From contig JAVIAB010000051.1 of the NCBI GenBank assembly GCA_032433765.1, forward strand, positions 79,167,244 to 79,231,243: a stretch of DNA of 64,000 nucleotides, given 5' to 3'. Below, piece by piece: positions 10,936-23,025 of this stretch. A model generated the notes under the pieces. That model searched no databases and was not told the DNA's origin. It saw only the letters and a program-made list of their open reading frames with translations. The first letter of the stretch is position 1; every line of letters begins with the position of its first letter. This DNA is from Megaustenia siamemsis. Lineage: Eukaryota > Mollusca > Gastropoda > Stylommatophora > Ariophantidae. A program made the translations under genes and the position numbers.

Positions 10936-11437
10936 TAATTAGCAATAGCTTTACAGTAAATAAAGTTCTGTATTAATCAATAGCAATACTAAAAAAAAAG
11001 AAGAAAAAAGTGGTATGGTGACAGCTTTACGTGGTAATGGACAAAAGAAAGAAAAGGTCTGTATGTATCATGGGGGGGGGGGGGAATATATTTTAGAGAC
11101 AAAAGGGGGGCGGGTGGGGAAGTAAAGGCTTAATAATGCAAAACTGCTGTAATTTGTGCCTTTCTGACTTGTTCAGTGCAGAGAAGTTTCTTTTCATTTA
11201 TTTTTAATACTGTTCTCTTTCTGAGATGTTTTTTCTATTTTTGTTATATGTAGTGCTAGTTTTATTTGCTTTCATATCTCTGTGGTATGTTGTTCTTTCT
11301 TCCTTGGCCGTAACATCGTTTGATTTTGTGCTGTCCTTTCACTTACGTAAAGATTTAACCATACTAACTTTTACCCTTTCATTGTGCATTATCTGCAAAA
11401 TAGTTCCATCTTTCTTTATTCAAACTCTTTTAATGCT

Positions 11438-11770
11438 AAGACTGCACAAATAGAACTATGCCCTAAAGACTGCACAAATAGAACTATGCCCTAAAGACTG
11501 CACAAATAGAACTATGCCATAAAGACTGCACAAACAGAGCTATGCCCTAAAGACTGCATAACAATTAAACATACAGTGTTTTGATCATTCAAAGCGAATG
11601 AAGATCAGAGTAAATACAGTGTTGAGAACATCCCCAGATTGTAAGAAGATCAGAAAGAAATACACAGTTTTGAGAGCGTCATAAAATGTAAAAAGAGAAC
11701 AAACACAGTGTTGTGAGCGTCCTTATATTTTATGAAGATCAAAACAAATACACAATGTGAACGTCCTAGA
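11438..11770. repeat. 28-bp repeat followed by a degenerate ~55-bp repeat
   Basis: Four copies of a 28-bp unit (agactgcacaaatagaacta…) to about 11,560. Four diverged copies of a longer unit containing cagtgtt, gagcgtcc and aagatca follow. Confidence 0.8.
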
Positions 11771-12028
11771 GTTTGCACAAACATCAGAACCGCCAGTTAC
11801 CATTATCGTGGCCGGACATTTATTTTTCCTATGCTTTTTACGAGCTTTAGTCTCCTAGTTTGCCTTTGTTTGGAAAAAAAAGTTAGTTCAAATGTTGTTT
11901 TATTTAGTTTTATCTTGCTCGCTGAACTGTCACATCCTAGTTTTAATTGTGTTGCTCATTTGTTATTCATATCCTAATGCATATGGTGACATGATGACGT
12001 GTTTCTGTTAGAACGCTTTTAAAGTTAC

Positions 12029-12072
12029 CTTTCCAAGATGATACTCTCCCTTTGGTGTTCCAACAACATAGT
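12029..12072 (-). CDS. Integrin alpha exon 5 of those seen (YVVGTPKG)
   Basis: 44-bp exon with acceptor cgttacag and donor GTAACT, completing the Asp codon and encoding YVVGTPKGEYHLGK. VVGTPKG is the GAP half of the FG-GAP repeat begun in the previous exon. It leaves in phase 0. Confidence 0.92.
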
Positions 12073-12191
12073 CTGTAACGATAAATATTTCAAATATGAA
12101 TAAAGGGAGATAAATATTAATAATAATAGATAATCTATTTTATTATTATTATTAACTATCTGTCAGTGTTACCATTCCTACCTAAACTGAA

Positions 12192-12735
12192 TGCCTACCC
12201 GCTCAGGAGGATCACCCTAAGGTTGTGACGTTTTCAGCATTGCGAGGAAGAGTGGTTGTGGGTAAAGTGACGTCAGCTGTCTACAGCTGGCTATACGTCA
12301 CAACCAACGGGGTGTTTTCGGGAAAAAACCCCTCAGCTCTTCGGCTTAAGGTGCCTGCCCGCTGAGGGGGAGGCCGACCAATAGTTGTGACGTTTTCAGC
12401 ATTGTGAACAGGGGCGGTTGTGGGTTAAATGAGGCCAGCCGTCAATAGCTCGAATCGTCACAAGTATTGGGGTGTTTTCGGAAAACCCCCTCGGCGGGCA
12501 GGCTCCGAGATATCGGTGATGACTCTGTAACAGTGGTGTTGACATACCTGGCCTATTTTAGATAGGTCCGCGGGATGAATGGAAATCAAACTAACGCAAC
12601 GCTTTAAGCTTTGTGAGCGGAGCGGTTGAGGTTAGAATGACGTTGGCCGTCTGTAGCTCGGACAACAGGAAACGTCATGCTATTTGGAGGTTTCCCGGTT
12701 TTATTTTCATCTGGCGGGTCTATTCTAAATTAAGC
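12192..12735. mobile_element. Three tandem copies of a palindromic MITE-like repeat
   Basis: Copies at about 12,192-12,350, 12,353-12,503 and 12,560-12,735 (the last decayed). The middle copy begins gcctgcccgctgaggggg and ends in its near complement, with ttgtgacg/cgtcacaa further inside. The centre carries a conserved gcggttgtgggt…atgacgtcagc…gtctacagct block. Related copies lie at 36.4-37.3 kb. No coding capacity. Confidence 0.8.
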
Positions 12736-13018
12736 CACGGTTAAGAATAGCACAGTAAGCTAAAAATAATTCTTTGGCCAGATAATCAGAGGGGAACTAC
12801 AAAAATATATAGTGACAACGAGAAACAGAGCGAGAATGAGAACGAGGGAAACAGAAAGAAAATAGCAAGCAGATTAAGAAAATTACATTTTAGGAAATAA
12901 ACAGTGGGATTAATAAACAGCTGCAGAGATAGTTGTGGGGAAAAAATGACCGCCGACACCATCAGGAATGGCACCCTGGACTTTTTGATCACGCGTGTCT
13001 CTATCTCTGTGTGTTTGC

Positions 13019-13023
<5 letters not shown>

Positions 13024-13072
<49 letters not shown>

Positions 13073-13083
13073 CCCCCCCCCCC
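13024..13083. repeat. (CT)n-(C)n microsatellite
   Basis: About 24 CT dinucleotides followed by a C run. Confidence 0.95.
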
Positions 13084-13897
13084 AATCAGTCTACTGTTAG
13101 AAAAATACAAATACCTAGTCTTACTAATGTTTCCTTTACAAGCCTTATGTCTTATGTATTGTGCCCAACATTTCTTCCTCCCTCTCTCTCTCTCTGTCAC
13201 TCATTCACAAACACATATACTTGTATATAGGCACATGTTATCTCCAAATATAAGACTTATCCGTATATGTTTACTATAAATACATGAACAAATCTACAAA
13301 TGTTATCGTCCACATGATATCAAGTTGCAGTGCGTTACTAAATCTGCAATTTGGAAGATAAAAAAAAAATCCACGAAGCAATGGGTTTATGAGGAAATAA
13401 TGAACTTAAAATGACACATTAATAATTTGAAGATTTATTATGCTTGCTTGCGGTCGCCCGATGACTAAAGTATTCTAGAGTATTCTAGTAGACTACAGAA
13501 TTACTCTTCATCATCCGCCCTTAAAAGGACGTTAAGTGGGTGTGTCTGCGTTGTGTTGTGGTTTACAGTATAACTGTGATATTTGCGCCTTTCGGCCCAA
13601 CACATCCGACTTCAGCACGGAAGATTCATTATAACTAACTACAGAAATGGACAATATCTATATTTATTTTATAGAACAAATACAGAACTGATGTTCTTTT
13701 TTTAAATCTGCAATGTGACACATAATATTAAAGAACTAAGCTAAATTATAACTTATTCTTTTTCTTCTAATCTTCGCTTCTTCTTATATCCCTTCATATG
13801 ATAGAGAGATACAGAATTCAAGCTCTTGCTTCTCTGTCAGCCTCAACCGTTGTTAAATATTGTTGTTGTTATGTTACCTTGATGTTATGGTTATGGT

Positions 13898-14255
13898 TAA
13901 TCGAAGGCTCCGGGATTGCTGGAGACGAATTAAAATCCATAATTGCTCAACGGCCGTGCCAGTGGAATCATCCGACTTAAAACTCATCTCACTGATGGAT
14001 CTAAACAAAAAAAGGCTGCTTCAGTCCCCATCATAGCAGCTACAGCACACGTCAAAAGACATAAGTGCCAAGCGGCACTGAAAGTGAACGCAGCTGAATT
14101 GTCTTTCGCCATACGATACCATCATTCATCGTAAGCAAAAGGAATATCGAAACACGATCCGGATGAATATCACAGCTCACGGTGTGCACAGAGCACTAAA
14201 CTCAATAGCTCCGGCAGCAAGCAGGACGTGGAATATGAAGAAACTGCAACAAGGA
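13898..14255 (+). repeat. Unclassified interspersed repeat U1, copy 1
   Basis: About 350 bp shared with 17,985-18,307. Conserved blocks include gaattaaaatccataattgc, cacacgtcaaaagacataag and cagctcacggtgtgcaca. No tail, inverted ends or coding capacity recognised. Confidence 0.75.
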
Positions 14256-14691
14256 ACACTTTTCAGACTGAGCCATATTGGTTCATGCCGCCTATCCGTC
14301 ATATTGACCGGAAGACCTTGATGTTATTATCCATGACCCCATCCTACTTTGATCTACCTCGTGCTCTGCGCACCTACATATGGTTACCCTTATTTTTCAC
14401 GTTTCATTTAGTCTGGAATCGCAAAGCATTCTCTCCAGAATAACAAGTCGTTATATTTATCATCTCTCTGTGTAGAAAGATTGTTTCTGTGGCAATTATT
14501 TTTCCTTTGATTCCATTTCTGAAATTGTCTCATCTAGTGTCTTCATCTACTTTCATTAAAGAAAATCATCTCTGTAGAGATTAATTTGCACTTCAGGCCT
14601 ATACTGAGTAGCCATGTTTGGCGATGATACATTTGGATAGGAATGAAAATTCGTTGAATACGTTTCATTTTGCTGGCAGTCAGACTTTTTT

Positions 14692-16012
14692 TTTATGTTG
14701 TAGGAGTGAGTAGTGTTGTTGTTTAATGTGGTTGGAGTGAGTAGTGTTGCTGTTTAATGTTGTTGGAGTGAGTAGTGTTGTTGTTTAATGTTGTTGGAGT
14801 GAGTGGTGGTGTTGTTTAATGTTGTTGGCGTATGGGGTGGTGTTGTTTAATGTTGTTGGAGTGAGTGGTGGTGTTGTTTAATATTGCTGGAGTGAGCGAT
14901 GGTGTTGTTTAATGTTGTTGGAGTGAGTGGTGTTGCTGTTTAAAGTTGTAGGAGTGAGTGGTGGTGTTGTTTAATATTGTTGGAGTGAGCGGTGGTGTTG
15001 TTTAATGTTGTTGGAGTGAGTAGTGGTGTTGTTTAATGTTGTTGGAGTGAGTAGTGGTGTTGTTTAATGTTGTTGGAGTGAGTGGTGGTGTTGTTTAATG
15101 TTGTTGGAGTGAATAGTGGTGTTGTTTAATGTTGTTGGAGTGAGTAGTGTTGTTGTTTAATAATGCTGGAGTGAGTTGTGGTGTTGTTTAATGTTGTTGG
15201 CGTGAGTGGTGGTGTTGTTTAATGTTGTTGGAGTGAGTGGTGGTGTTGTTTAATGTTGTAGGAGTGAGTGGTGGTGCTGTTTAATGTTGTAGTAGTGAGT
15301 GGTGGTGTTGTTTAATGTTGTAGTAGTGAGTGGTGGTGCTGTTTAATGTTGTAGTATTGAGTGGTGGTGTTGTTTAATGTTGATGGAGTGAGTGGCGGTG
15401 CTGGTTAATGTTGTTGGAGTGAGTGGAGGTGCTGTTTAATGTTGTAGGAGTGAGTGGTGGTGTTGTTTAATGTTGTGAGAGTGAGTGGTGGTGTTGTTTA
15501 ATATTGCTAGAGTGAGCGGTTGTACTGTTTAATGTTGTAGGAGTGAGTGGTGGTGTTGTTTACTGTTGTGGGAGTGAGTAGTGTTGTTGTTTAATGTTGT
15601 ATGAGTGAGTAGTGTTGTTGTTTAATATTGTATGAGTGAGTGGTGGTGCTGTTTAATGTTGTTGGAGTGAGTGGTGGTGTTGATTAAAATTGTAGAGTGA
15701 GTAGTGTTGTTGTTTAATATTGTTTGAGTGAGTGGTGGTGCTGTTAAATGTTGTAGGAGTGAGTGGTGTTGTTGTTTAATGTTGTTGGAGTGAGTGGTGG
15801 TGTTGTTTAATATTGTTTGAGTGAGTGGTGGTGTTGTTTAATATTGTTTGAGTGAGTGGTGGTGTTGTTTAATATTGTTTGAGTGAGTGGTGGTGTTGTT
15901 TAATATTGTTTGAGTGAGTGGTGGTGTTGTTTAATATTGTTTGAGTGAGTGGTGGTGTTGTTTAATGTTGTAGGAGTGAGTGGTGGTGTTGTTAAATGTT
16001 GTTTGAGTGAAG
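14692..16012. repeat. 31-bp G/T-rich minisatellite, 1.3 kb
   Basis: About 42 copies of a 31-bp unit containing gttgttggagtgagtggtgg. The plus strand is strongly G/T-rich, so the integrin pre-mRNA here would be C/A-rich. The array begins about 310 bases downstream of exon 16,324-16,368 in the sense direction. Confidence 0.93.
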
Positions 16013-16323
16013 TGAAGCACTGTGTATTGTGCCTACACTTTTCAACATTTGATATTTATTCCTTTGTCCATCTGACCATCTTTGGAGAATGATGCTCTTA
16101 GATATCTTGTCTTTTTTCATTTAGTGCCGGCTATTTTACAACAACAAAAAGACATTAAAAATTAAACAAGCAAAAGACATCTTCAGACTTTGAGATCTGC
16201 GCTTCCAGAACATCTAAAATGAAGATAATAGTTTATAATCACCAAGGCATTTATTTTCTCATTTCATTAAGTAGCTTTTATTCATTCAATTATTCGTCAA
16301 CTATTTATTGATTTGTTACTCAC

Positions 16324-16368
16324 CATCACTGTTGTCTCCATCAAATTCCCCAATTGCACTAGCATATC
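16324..16368 (-). CDS. Integrin alpha exon 4 of those seen (calcium loop EFDGDNSDD)
   Basis: 45-bp exon with acceptor catgacag and donor GTGAGT. With the G carried over it encodes GYASAIGEFDGDNSD plus the first base of Asp. E-x-D-x-D-x-x-x-D is the calcium-binding loop of an integrin blade. It continues directly into the next exon (DYVVGTPKG). Confidence 0.92.
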
Positions 16369-16764
16369 CTGTCATGGCAATGGAAAAATGCATTTATTAT
16401 TATTATCCAAAACAACTCGTAAACCCAACCCCCCCCAAGGAGAGATATTTTATTGTCATGTAATTGCGCATATATTGCCATTGTCATGTAGTTACGCATA
16501 TTAAAATAAAGAAGAAGAAAGAGATATGAACAGAAGAAAGAAAAGAAAAGAAGACATATTGCGTATCCTGGCAACACATGGCAGTAAAATAAAGAATCTA
16601 AAGTGAGTCTGCAAACAGAAAAAACAGAAACAGCATAAAGATGAAATCAATCAGCGGGCTCTTCTTTAATCTAGACACTTGAAAATGCCATTACCGAATC
16701 AGAATGTTGAAATACTGAGACCGCAATGGGCTAATATGACAATTACGAAATAATTATAATAATA

Positions 16765-17095
16765 ACAAAGCGCATTGGGAACTGGTTGGTTTCAAGGCAA
16801 GACACCGGCCTCTAGACAGAGAGGTTTGTCAGTTCAAATCCCGGCTGCACCATTTGGACTTTTTACTTATGATTTCTCTCTGCGGCAACTACCCCTGGTC
16901 TCAGCAGCGAGACTCGGTCTGAAACGTCAATTACTCATCGACGGGAAAAATATGAGTACCTCTGAAGAAGGAGTTATCTGCCAGTGCGGCGAGGGATCCA
17001 TGTGCACAAGGCTGCCAGGGAAAAACGGATTAACACGTCAAATTCAGTTCCTAGTCTCTAGGGACTTCGCCAGAGGTGAAAGATGGTGAAGGCAA
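16765..17095 (+). mobile_element. SINE-D, tRNA-derived
   Basis: tRNA-like head containing a clear B box, cagttcaaatcccggctgca, at about 16,831-16,850, preceded by tggttggtttcaaggcaa as a degenerate A box. A non-tRNA body follows. The 3' end is uncertain. Confidence 0.6.
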
Positions 17096-17257
17096 AAAAG
17101 ATGGTTTAGTCACATGTCACGACCTACAGGATTGGGATGACGGAGAATAAATAATAGGCCAAGCACCATGACATAGAGAGAACATGGCGTTAATGCCCAT
17201 ATATATATTTAATCGGGTAACAGTTTTAACATTACAAAAATGCTGTCTGTATATATA

Positions 17258-17958
17258 TCATCATCTAGTACCGGGCCTACTGGCGTAGGTGATCATGTCT
17301 CTCCACAACTTTCGATCTCGGCAGCTATTTATCATTTCTGTTGTTGACCTTTTGCCAAGCCATTCTCTTAAGCTGTCTGTTATTTTTTCTCTTTGCTTCC
17401 CTCTATTTCTTTGTCCCTCAATTTTTCCAGTTGTTACAATATATTCTAGCTGTTCTCTTCTCATTACATGACCAAAAAATGATGATTGTTTCTTTCTAAT
17501 ATTGGAAATTAGCTCTCTTTTTGCTTTGACCTCTCTCATAAAATCTTCATTACTCTTCTTAGCTGTCCATGGTACTCTCAACATTCTTCTGTAAAACCAC
17601 ATTTCTACAAACTCCAGTGATTTTCTTATCTGTTGTCCTATTGTCCATTATTCGCATCCATATGTTAAGACTGGCTCTACATAACATTTAAGAACTCTTT
17701 TTCTTGTTTCTATTGTCAAAAAATGGATTGCATAGCATCTTCCTCATTTTTTGAAAAGCTGCTTTTGCCTGAGCAAAACTGCATCTCACCTCTTTTGTAC
17801 ATCTTCCGTCTGAGGTTAACAAAGTTCCCAAATATTTAAATTCATTTACCTGTTTTAATATTGTTCCACTTGTCTTTATTTTACACTGAGATGATGTCTT
17901 TTTCTTTGTTGTTACCATTACCTCTGTCTTTTTGCTATTAAGGCCGAGTCCTTTATTT
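17258..17958 (-). mobile_element. L2B LINE copy 4
   Basis: About 700 bp, the longest copy of this family here. The minus strand gives FKYLGTLLTSDGRCTKEV, MWFYRRMLRVPWTAKKSNED and GKIEGQRNRGKQREKITDSL, ending at an (atc)n tail. A probable duplication, tgtatatat, lies on each side, but the sequence is low in complexity. One frameshift near 17,600-17,690. Confidence 0.88.
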
Positions 17959-17984
17959 TGTATATATCTATAGTTATTTTTTTA

Positions 17985-18307
17985 TTCGAAGGTTCCGGTG
18001 TCACTGCAAACGAATTAAAATCCATAATTGCTGAATCGCCCGTGCCAGTGGAATCATCAGAATTAACATTTCATCGAATGTCCCTATTGTTACAAACATA
18101 GCACACGTCAAAAGACATAAGGCATAGTAGCACCGATAGTGAAAACGCAACTAAAATGTTCGTCATTCGATATCATCATTCATCGTAAGCAATCTGAATA
18201 TAGAAACCTCATCCGATGAAACACACAGCTCACGGTGTGCACAAGGCACTAATTTCAGTAGCTCCTGCAGCAAGCCGGACTTGGAATATGAGGAAACTGC
18301 AACAATT
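17985..18307 (+). repeat. Unclassified interspersed repeat U1, copy 2
   Basis: Diverged second copy of the repeat at 13,898. It abuts the 5' end of an L2B LINE on one side and has SINE-A copy 3 about 50 bp beyond the other. Confidence 0.75.
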
Positions 18308-18355
18308 AAGCTTTTCATACAGTTCCTCAAATGTTCATTGCCACATATACGCTAT

Positions 18356-18602
18356 AGGGAGCCGCGATAGCTCAGTGGTTAGTGAACTGGACTACAAAGG
18401 ACAAGAGGTAGGGTTCCATCCCAACCGACGGCTACCGGTTCACCCAGCCTTTAATGCGTACCCGATTTTTTTCTGGGAAAGTAACGCGGCACGGGCGTAA
18501 TACCGACCACATTACCACAACAATCATGTGCCGAAATGTAAAATTTATGGTCACTAACACCATATTCCCTATACGCCACTTGACGTGACGGGGTACTTTA
18601 CT

Positions 18603-18633
<31 letters not shown>

Positions 18634-18635
18634 CC
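18356..18635 (+). mobile_element. SINE-A copy 3 (clearest tRNA head)
   Basis: A box tagctcagtggtta at 18368-18381 and B box gggttccatccc at 18411-18422, then the family body and a 3' run of about 29 T. The duplication tatacgcta lies at 18347-18355 and 18636-18644. The tail is T-rich in the same orientation as the tRNA promoter, which is unusual for a SINE. Confidence 0.93.
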
Positions 18636-18931
18636 TATACGCTACATTGACAGGAAGTCCCAAAAATATATATATATTTATAACCCTGTATCCATTTGGC
18701 CTTTAAGGCTAGTGAACCATCAGGTTCTAACGCGAACTCTTATTCTCAGTAGACAGCTCACTACCAGCTACTGCTGCAGCAAACCAGAAGAAGAAAAGAA
18801 TGATAAGACAAAGTTAAAGAGTGGACGACATGTTTCAGCTTGGCAAGTGCACACATATCAGCGTTGGGTAAAGGAAGATTTTAAAAATAACAAATTGTTT
18901 CGGCAACATCAACATTGTATCAACCATCCAG

Positions 18932-20290
18932 AAATGTCGTCAAGAAGATATTTCCTCGTTGTGTGTAGAAGATATTTCCTCGTTGTGTATAGAAGATATT
19001 TCCTCGTTCTGTGTAGAAGATATTTCCTCGTTGTGTATAGAAGATATTTCCTCGTTCTGTGTAGAAGATATTTCCTCGTTGTGTGTAGAAGATATTTCCT
19101 CGTTGTGTATAGAAGATATTTCCTCGTTGTGTGTAGAAGATATTTCCTCGTTGTGTATAGAAGATATTTCCTCGTTGTGTATAGAAGATATTTCCTCGTT
19201 GTGTGTAGAAGATATTTTCTCGTTGTGTGTGGAAGATATTTTCTCGTTGTGTGTGGAAGATATTTCCTCGTTGTGTGTAGAAGATATTTCCTCGTTGTGT
19301 GTAGAAGATATTTTCTCGTTGTGTGTGGAAGATATTTTCTCGTTGTGTATAGAAGATATTTTCTCGTTGTGTGTGGAAGATATTTCCTCGTTGTGTATAG
19401 AAGATATTTTCTCGTTGTGTGTGGAAGATATTTCCTCGTTGTGTATAGAAGATATTTTCTCGTTGTGTGTGGAAGATATTTTCTCGTTGTGTGTAGAAGA
19501 TATTTCCTCGTTGTGTGTAGAAGATATTTTCTCGTTGTGTGTGGAAGACATTTCCTCGTTGTGTGTGGAAGATATTTCCTCGTTGTGTATGGAAGATATT
19601 TCCTCGTTGTGTGTAGAAGATATTTCCTCGTTGTGTATAGAAGATATTTCCTCGTTGTGTGTAGAAGATATTTCCTCGTTATGTATAGAAGATATTTCCT
19701 CGTTATGTATAGAAGATATTTCCTCGTTGTGCGTAGAAGATATTTCCTCGTTATGCGTAGAAGATAATTCCTCGTTGTGTGTAGAAAATATTTCCTCGTT
19801 ATGTATAGAAGATAATTCCTCGTTGTGTGTAGAAGATATTTCCTCGTTGTGTGTAGAAGATATTTCCTCGTAATGTGTAAAAGGTATTTCCTCGCTGTGT
19901 GTAGAAGATATTTCCTCGTTATGTGTAAAAGGTATTTCCTCCTTATGTGTAGAAAGCATTTCCTCGTTATTTGTAGAAGGTATTTTCTCGTTACGTGTAA
20001 AAGTTATTTCCTCGTTACGTGTAGAAGTTATTTTCTCGTTATGTGTAAAAGTTATTTCCTCCTTATGTGTAGAAAGCATTTCCTCGTTATTTGTAGAAGG
20101 TATTTTCTCGTTACGTGTAGAAGGTATTTCCTCGTTACGTGTAAAAGTTATTTCCTCGTTACGTGTAGAAGGTATTTCCTCGTTACGTGTAGAAGGTATT
20201 TTCTCGTTACGTGTAGAAGGTATTTTCTCGTTACGTGTAGAAGGTATTTCCTCGTTACGTGTAGAAGTTATTTCCTCGTTATGCGTAGCA
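18932..20290. repeat. 24-bp minisatellite, 1.36 kb, all frames open
   Basis: About 56 copies of a 24-bp unit (gaagatatttcctcgttgtg…). The unit length is divisible by three and contains no stop in several frames, so frames of up to 466 codons are open on both strands (the minus frame repeats EEISSTHN). There is no codon bias toward one frame and no splice or family signal. Variants are ordered: the left two thirds are homogeneous and the right third (from about 19,860) is diverged. Confidence 0.9.
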
Positions 20291-21723
20291 AACATTTCGT
20301 TTGGTTTGTTTAAAAACATGACATATTTTTTTCCCTTCATTTCCAGCTGCGTTGCTTTACAATGTCATTATTATTCATTTTCTCCATTCACTTAGTTTTC
20401 CTTCACATTGTTATGGTGCCAACTTTTGTAACATTTCTGACATGAAAATTGAAAGGAAACCATTAATATACAGCAACTGGTACTTGTTTTTGTAGTTCAA
20501 GAAAGTTACACCGCCCCTTCGATAACAAAATAAAACAACTGTGAAGATTTTATGACAAAATATGTTGTAAAATCAAATAAAAAGTAATATTAAAAAATAA
20601 ATATGGATAAATTCATTAACTGGCTAATAAAGGATAACCAACAGCAGAAAATGTTAATATGAGGTAAAAATAATGAAAACAGAGGAAGTCGAACAAAATA
20701 AATCTTATAGTAATGATGGGAGTAACAATGAGCTATTATAGTTTGTTGGAAAACAAATGATTAATTGGTGATATACGGTAATAAATATATGTTAATGATA
20801 ATCATATTCTAAGATAATAACTAACTACATAAATGGTATTTTTAAGCTTTATTCCAAAGATTATACCAAATTATTTATGTTAACTTAATGGCAAGTAACG
20901 AAACCAAAAAAAAAATTAAGAGTTTTAAAAATTGACGACTTTACTTAAATAAGCAAAACTTTCTTGAGGTTATATAAATCTTGTGCAGTAAAAATATGTT
21001 ACTGCTGAAACTGTTCTACAGTTTCTTTTTAAATATAATTTACAGAAAAATGTTAATACATGGATAAAGATGCACATGAAAACAACAAATAACAGATGTT
21101 AAAGTTGCTGGAATCAAACATAATTATCATTCACATATGCATTGTGTACATCTTATTATGTTTGTGATAACATATACATGACATAAAGCAAGCTATAACA
21201 TTAGTCAAACACGGTGATATTTGTAACCAGAAATAAACGATAATATAATAATTGACAAAGTGATTTAACAGAAAACACTCTTTACCTAGCTACGAAATGA
21301 ACGTTCCAGCATATGCGTTGATTCCTAACGTATTTGTATTGAACATTTTATATAAAGAAATCATTGGAGAACTGAGCTCACAGTTTTGAACATACCATTT
21401 ACAACATTTATATTCAAAGCCCCCCACCCCTAATACCTTTTGCCCCCATGACTTGCACGAAACATTGTTATGTTTTTTAATGTCGTGTATTCATTAAAGC
21501 ATATACTTTGAAAATGTCTCCCTTGTAGTTTGAATCAGTTTATTTTATTTTTTTTTAATAACACAACCAGTGTACCCCACCCTTACAAGTATTTGTTACC
21601 ATCAGTTTACAAGAATCAATGAGGTTTTTTTTTTGTAACAGAATCAGTCAGCCGATAATTAATTACCATAATTCACATACACTCACAATTCAGCGAGATA
21701 TTCAGTTTTGAGCGAACCCAGGT

Positions 21724-22045
21724 CATCATCATCATCAAGTACCATGCATGCTGGTGTAGGTGATCATGTCTCTCCACAACTTTCGATCTCGACAGTTGTT
21801 TATCATTTCTGTTGTTGACCTTCTGCCAAGCTATTCTCTTAAGCTGTCTGGTATCTTTTCTCTTTGCTTCCCACTATCTCCTCGTCCCTCAATTTTCTCC
21901 GTTGTCACAATAAATTCCAGTTTTTTCCTTCTCATTACATGGCCAAAACATGATGATTATATCTTCCTAACATTGGAAATTAACTCTTTCTTTGCTTTGG
22001 TCTCTTTCAGAACGTTTTCATTGCACTTCTCCAAATCATTTTGAG
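21724..22045 (-). mobile_element. L2B LINE copy 5
   Basis: About 320 bp of the 3' end in minus orientation with an (atc)n tail at the left, 5'-truncated near 22,045. No convincing duplication. Confidence 0.82.
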
Positions 22046-22609
22046 AAAACAAAAAATAACTGAATAAAATAACTGAATAAAATAACTGAATACAAAAAAC
22101 TAAATTAAAAAGAAGGATGTCATCAAAATGTGATATCTATTTTTATTTTATTTTATTTTATTTAAGATATGTGTGCCCTCTCCACTTCTAAACATTTTCT
22201 CTAAATCGTAGGCTTTGCTTATTCTAATTATATTTTGTGACCGGTTACAGCGTTAAAGGGAGATAGGTCAGGTAATTATGCTAATACATGCATCAAGGCA
22301 CTATTATGCGATAACAAAGTATATATTCCATGCCAGACTAATTCTTCATGCCAGTAGTCTGTTTCAGTCAAAGAAATCAGTAGTAAGTTTGTGAATTACA
22401 GGATAGCCAGCTTGTTTTGTGCAGAATTTGGAGAAACACGACATCATGAAAACGTAACATTTGTAACACGTGACAACAACAATATATTTACTTAGAGCAG
22501 TTCTTTCAACGTAACTTGAATTTGTAAGTAAATGGCCAAGTCTATGTTCTTAAAAAAAATAGTATTTTTACTATTACTTCTACCGTTAGTGCTATTGTAG
22601 TATTACAAC

Positions 22610-23025
22610 AATAACAACAACACAACTACTACTACTACTACTACAACTACAATAACAATTACAACTACAACAACAATACTACTACTACTACAACAATACT
22701 ACTACTACTACAACTACTACTACAACAATACTACTACTACTACTACTACAACAATACTACTACTACTACAACTACTACTACAACAATACTACTACTACTA
22801 CTACTACTACTACTACAATACTACTACTGCTACTACAAATACAACTACAACAACTAAAACAACTACAATAACAACTACCACCACTACTGCTACTACTAAT
22901 GCTTCTGCTGCTGATACTATTACTACTACTACTACTACTAATGCTTCTGCTGCTGATACTACTATTACTACTACTACTATTACTACTACTACTGCTACTT
23001 CTGCTACTACTCCTTCTACAATTAC
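22610..23025. repeat. (CTA/CAA)n trinucleotide region
   Basis: Mixed act/aca trinucleotide tract. Translated frames give poly-Ser or poly-Val shadows only. Confidence 0.9.

Larger units (their letters stand above)
8653..12028. other. Integrin intron with LINE copies
   Basis: 3.4-kb intron holding L2B and L1A fragments and two tandem arrays, listed separately. A short G-run lies at about 11,070-11,083. Bases 10,947-11,437 hold nothing else recognised. Confidence 0.7.
12073..16323. other. Integrin intron with palindromic repeats and minisatellite
   Basis: 4.3-kb intron holding three palindromic MITE-like copies, a CT microsatellite, one U1 repeat and a 1.3-kb minisatellite. Bases 13,084-13,897 and 14,256-14,691 show no further feature I can support. 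Confidence 0.7.

Noticed and set aside
18356..18435. Possible true tRNA gene
   Set aside because: A and B boxes are present but the cloverleaf arms do not pair properly. The same head occurs in five SINE copies with target duplications.
18940..20340. 466-codon open frame on the minus strand (EEISSTHN repeats)
   Set aside because: It is a 24-bp minisatellite whose unit is eight codons. Other frames on both strands are equally open, and there is no family or splice signal.
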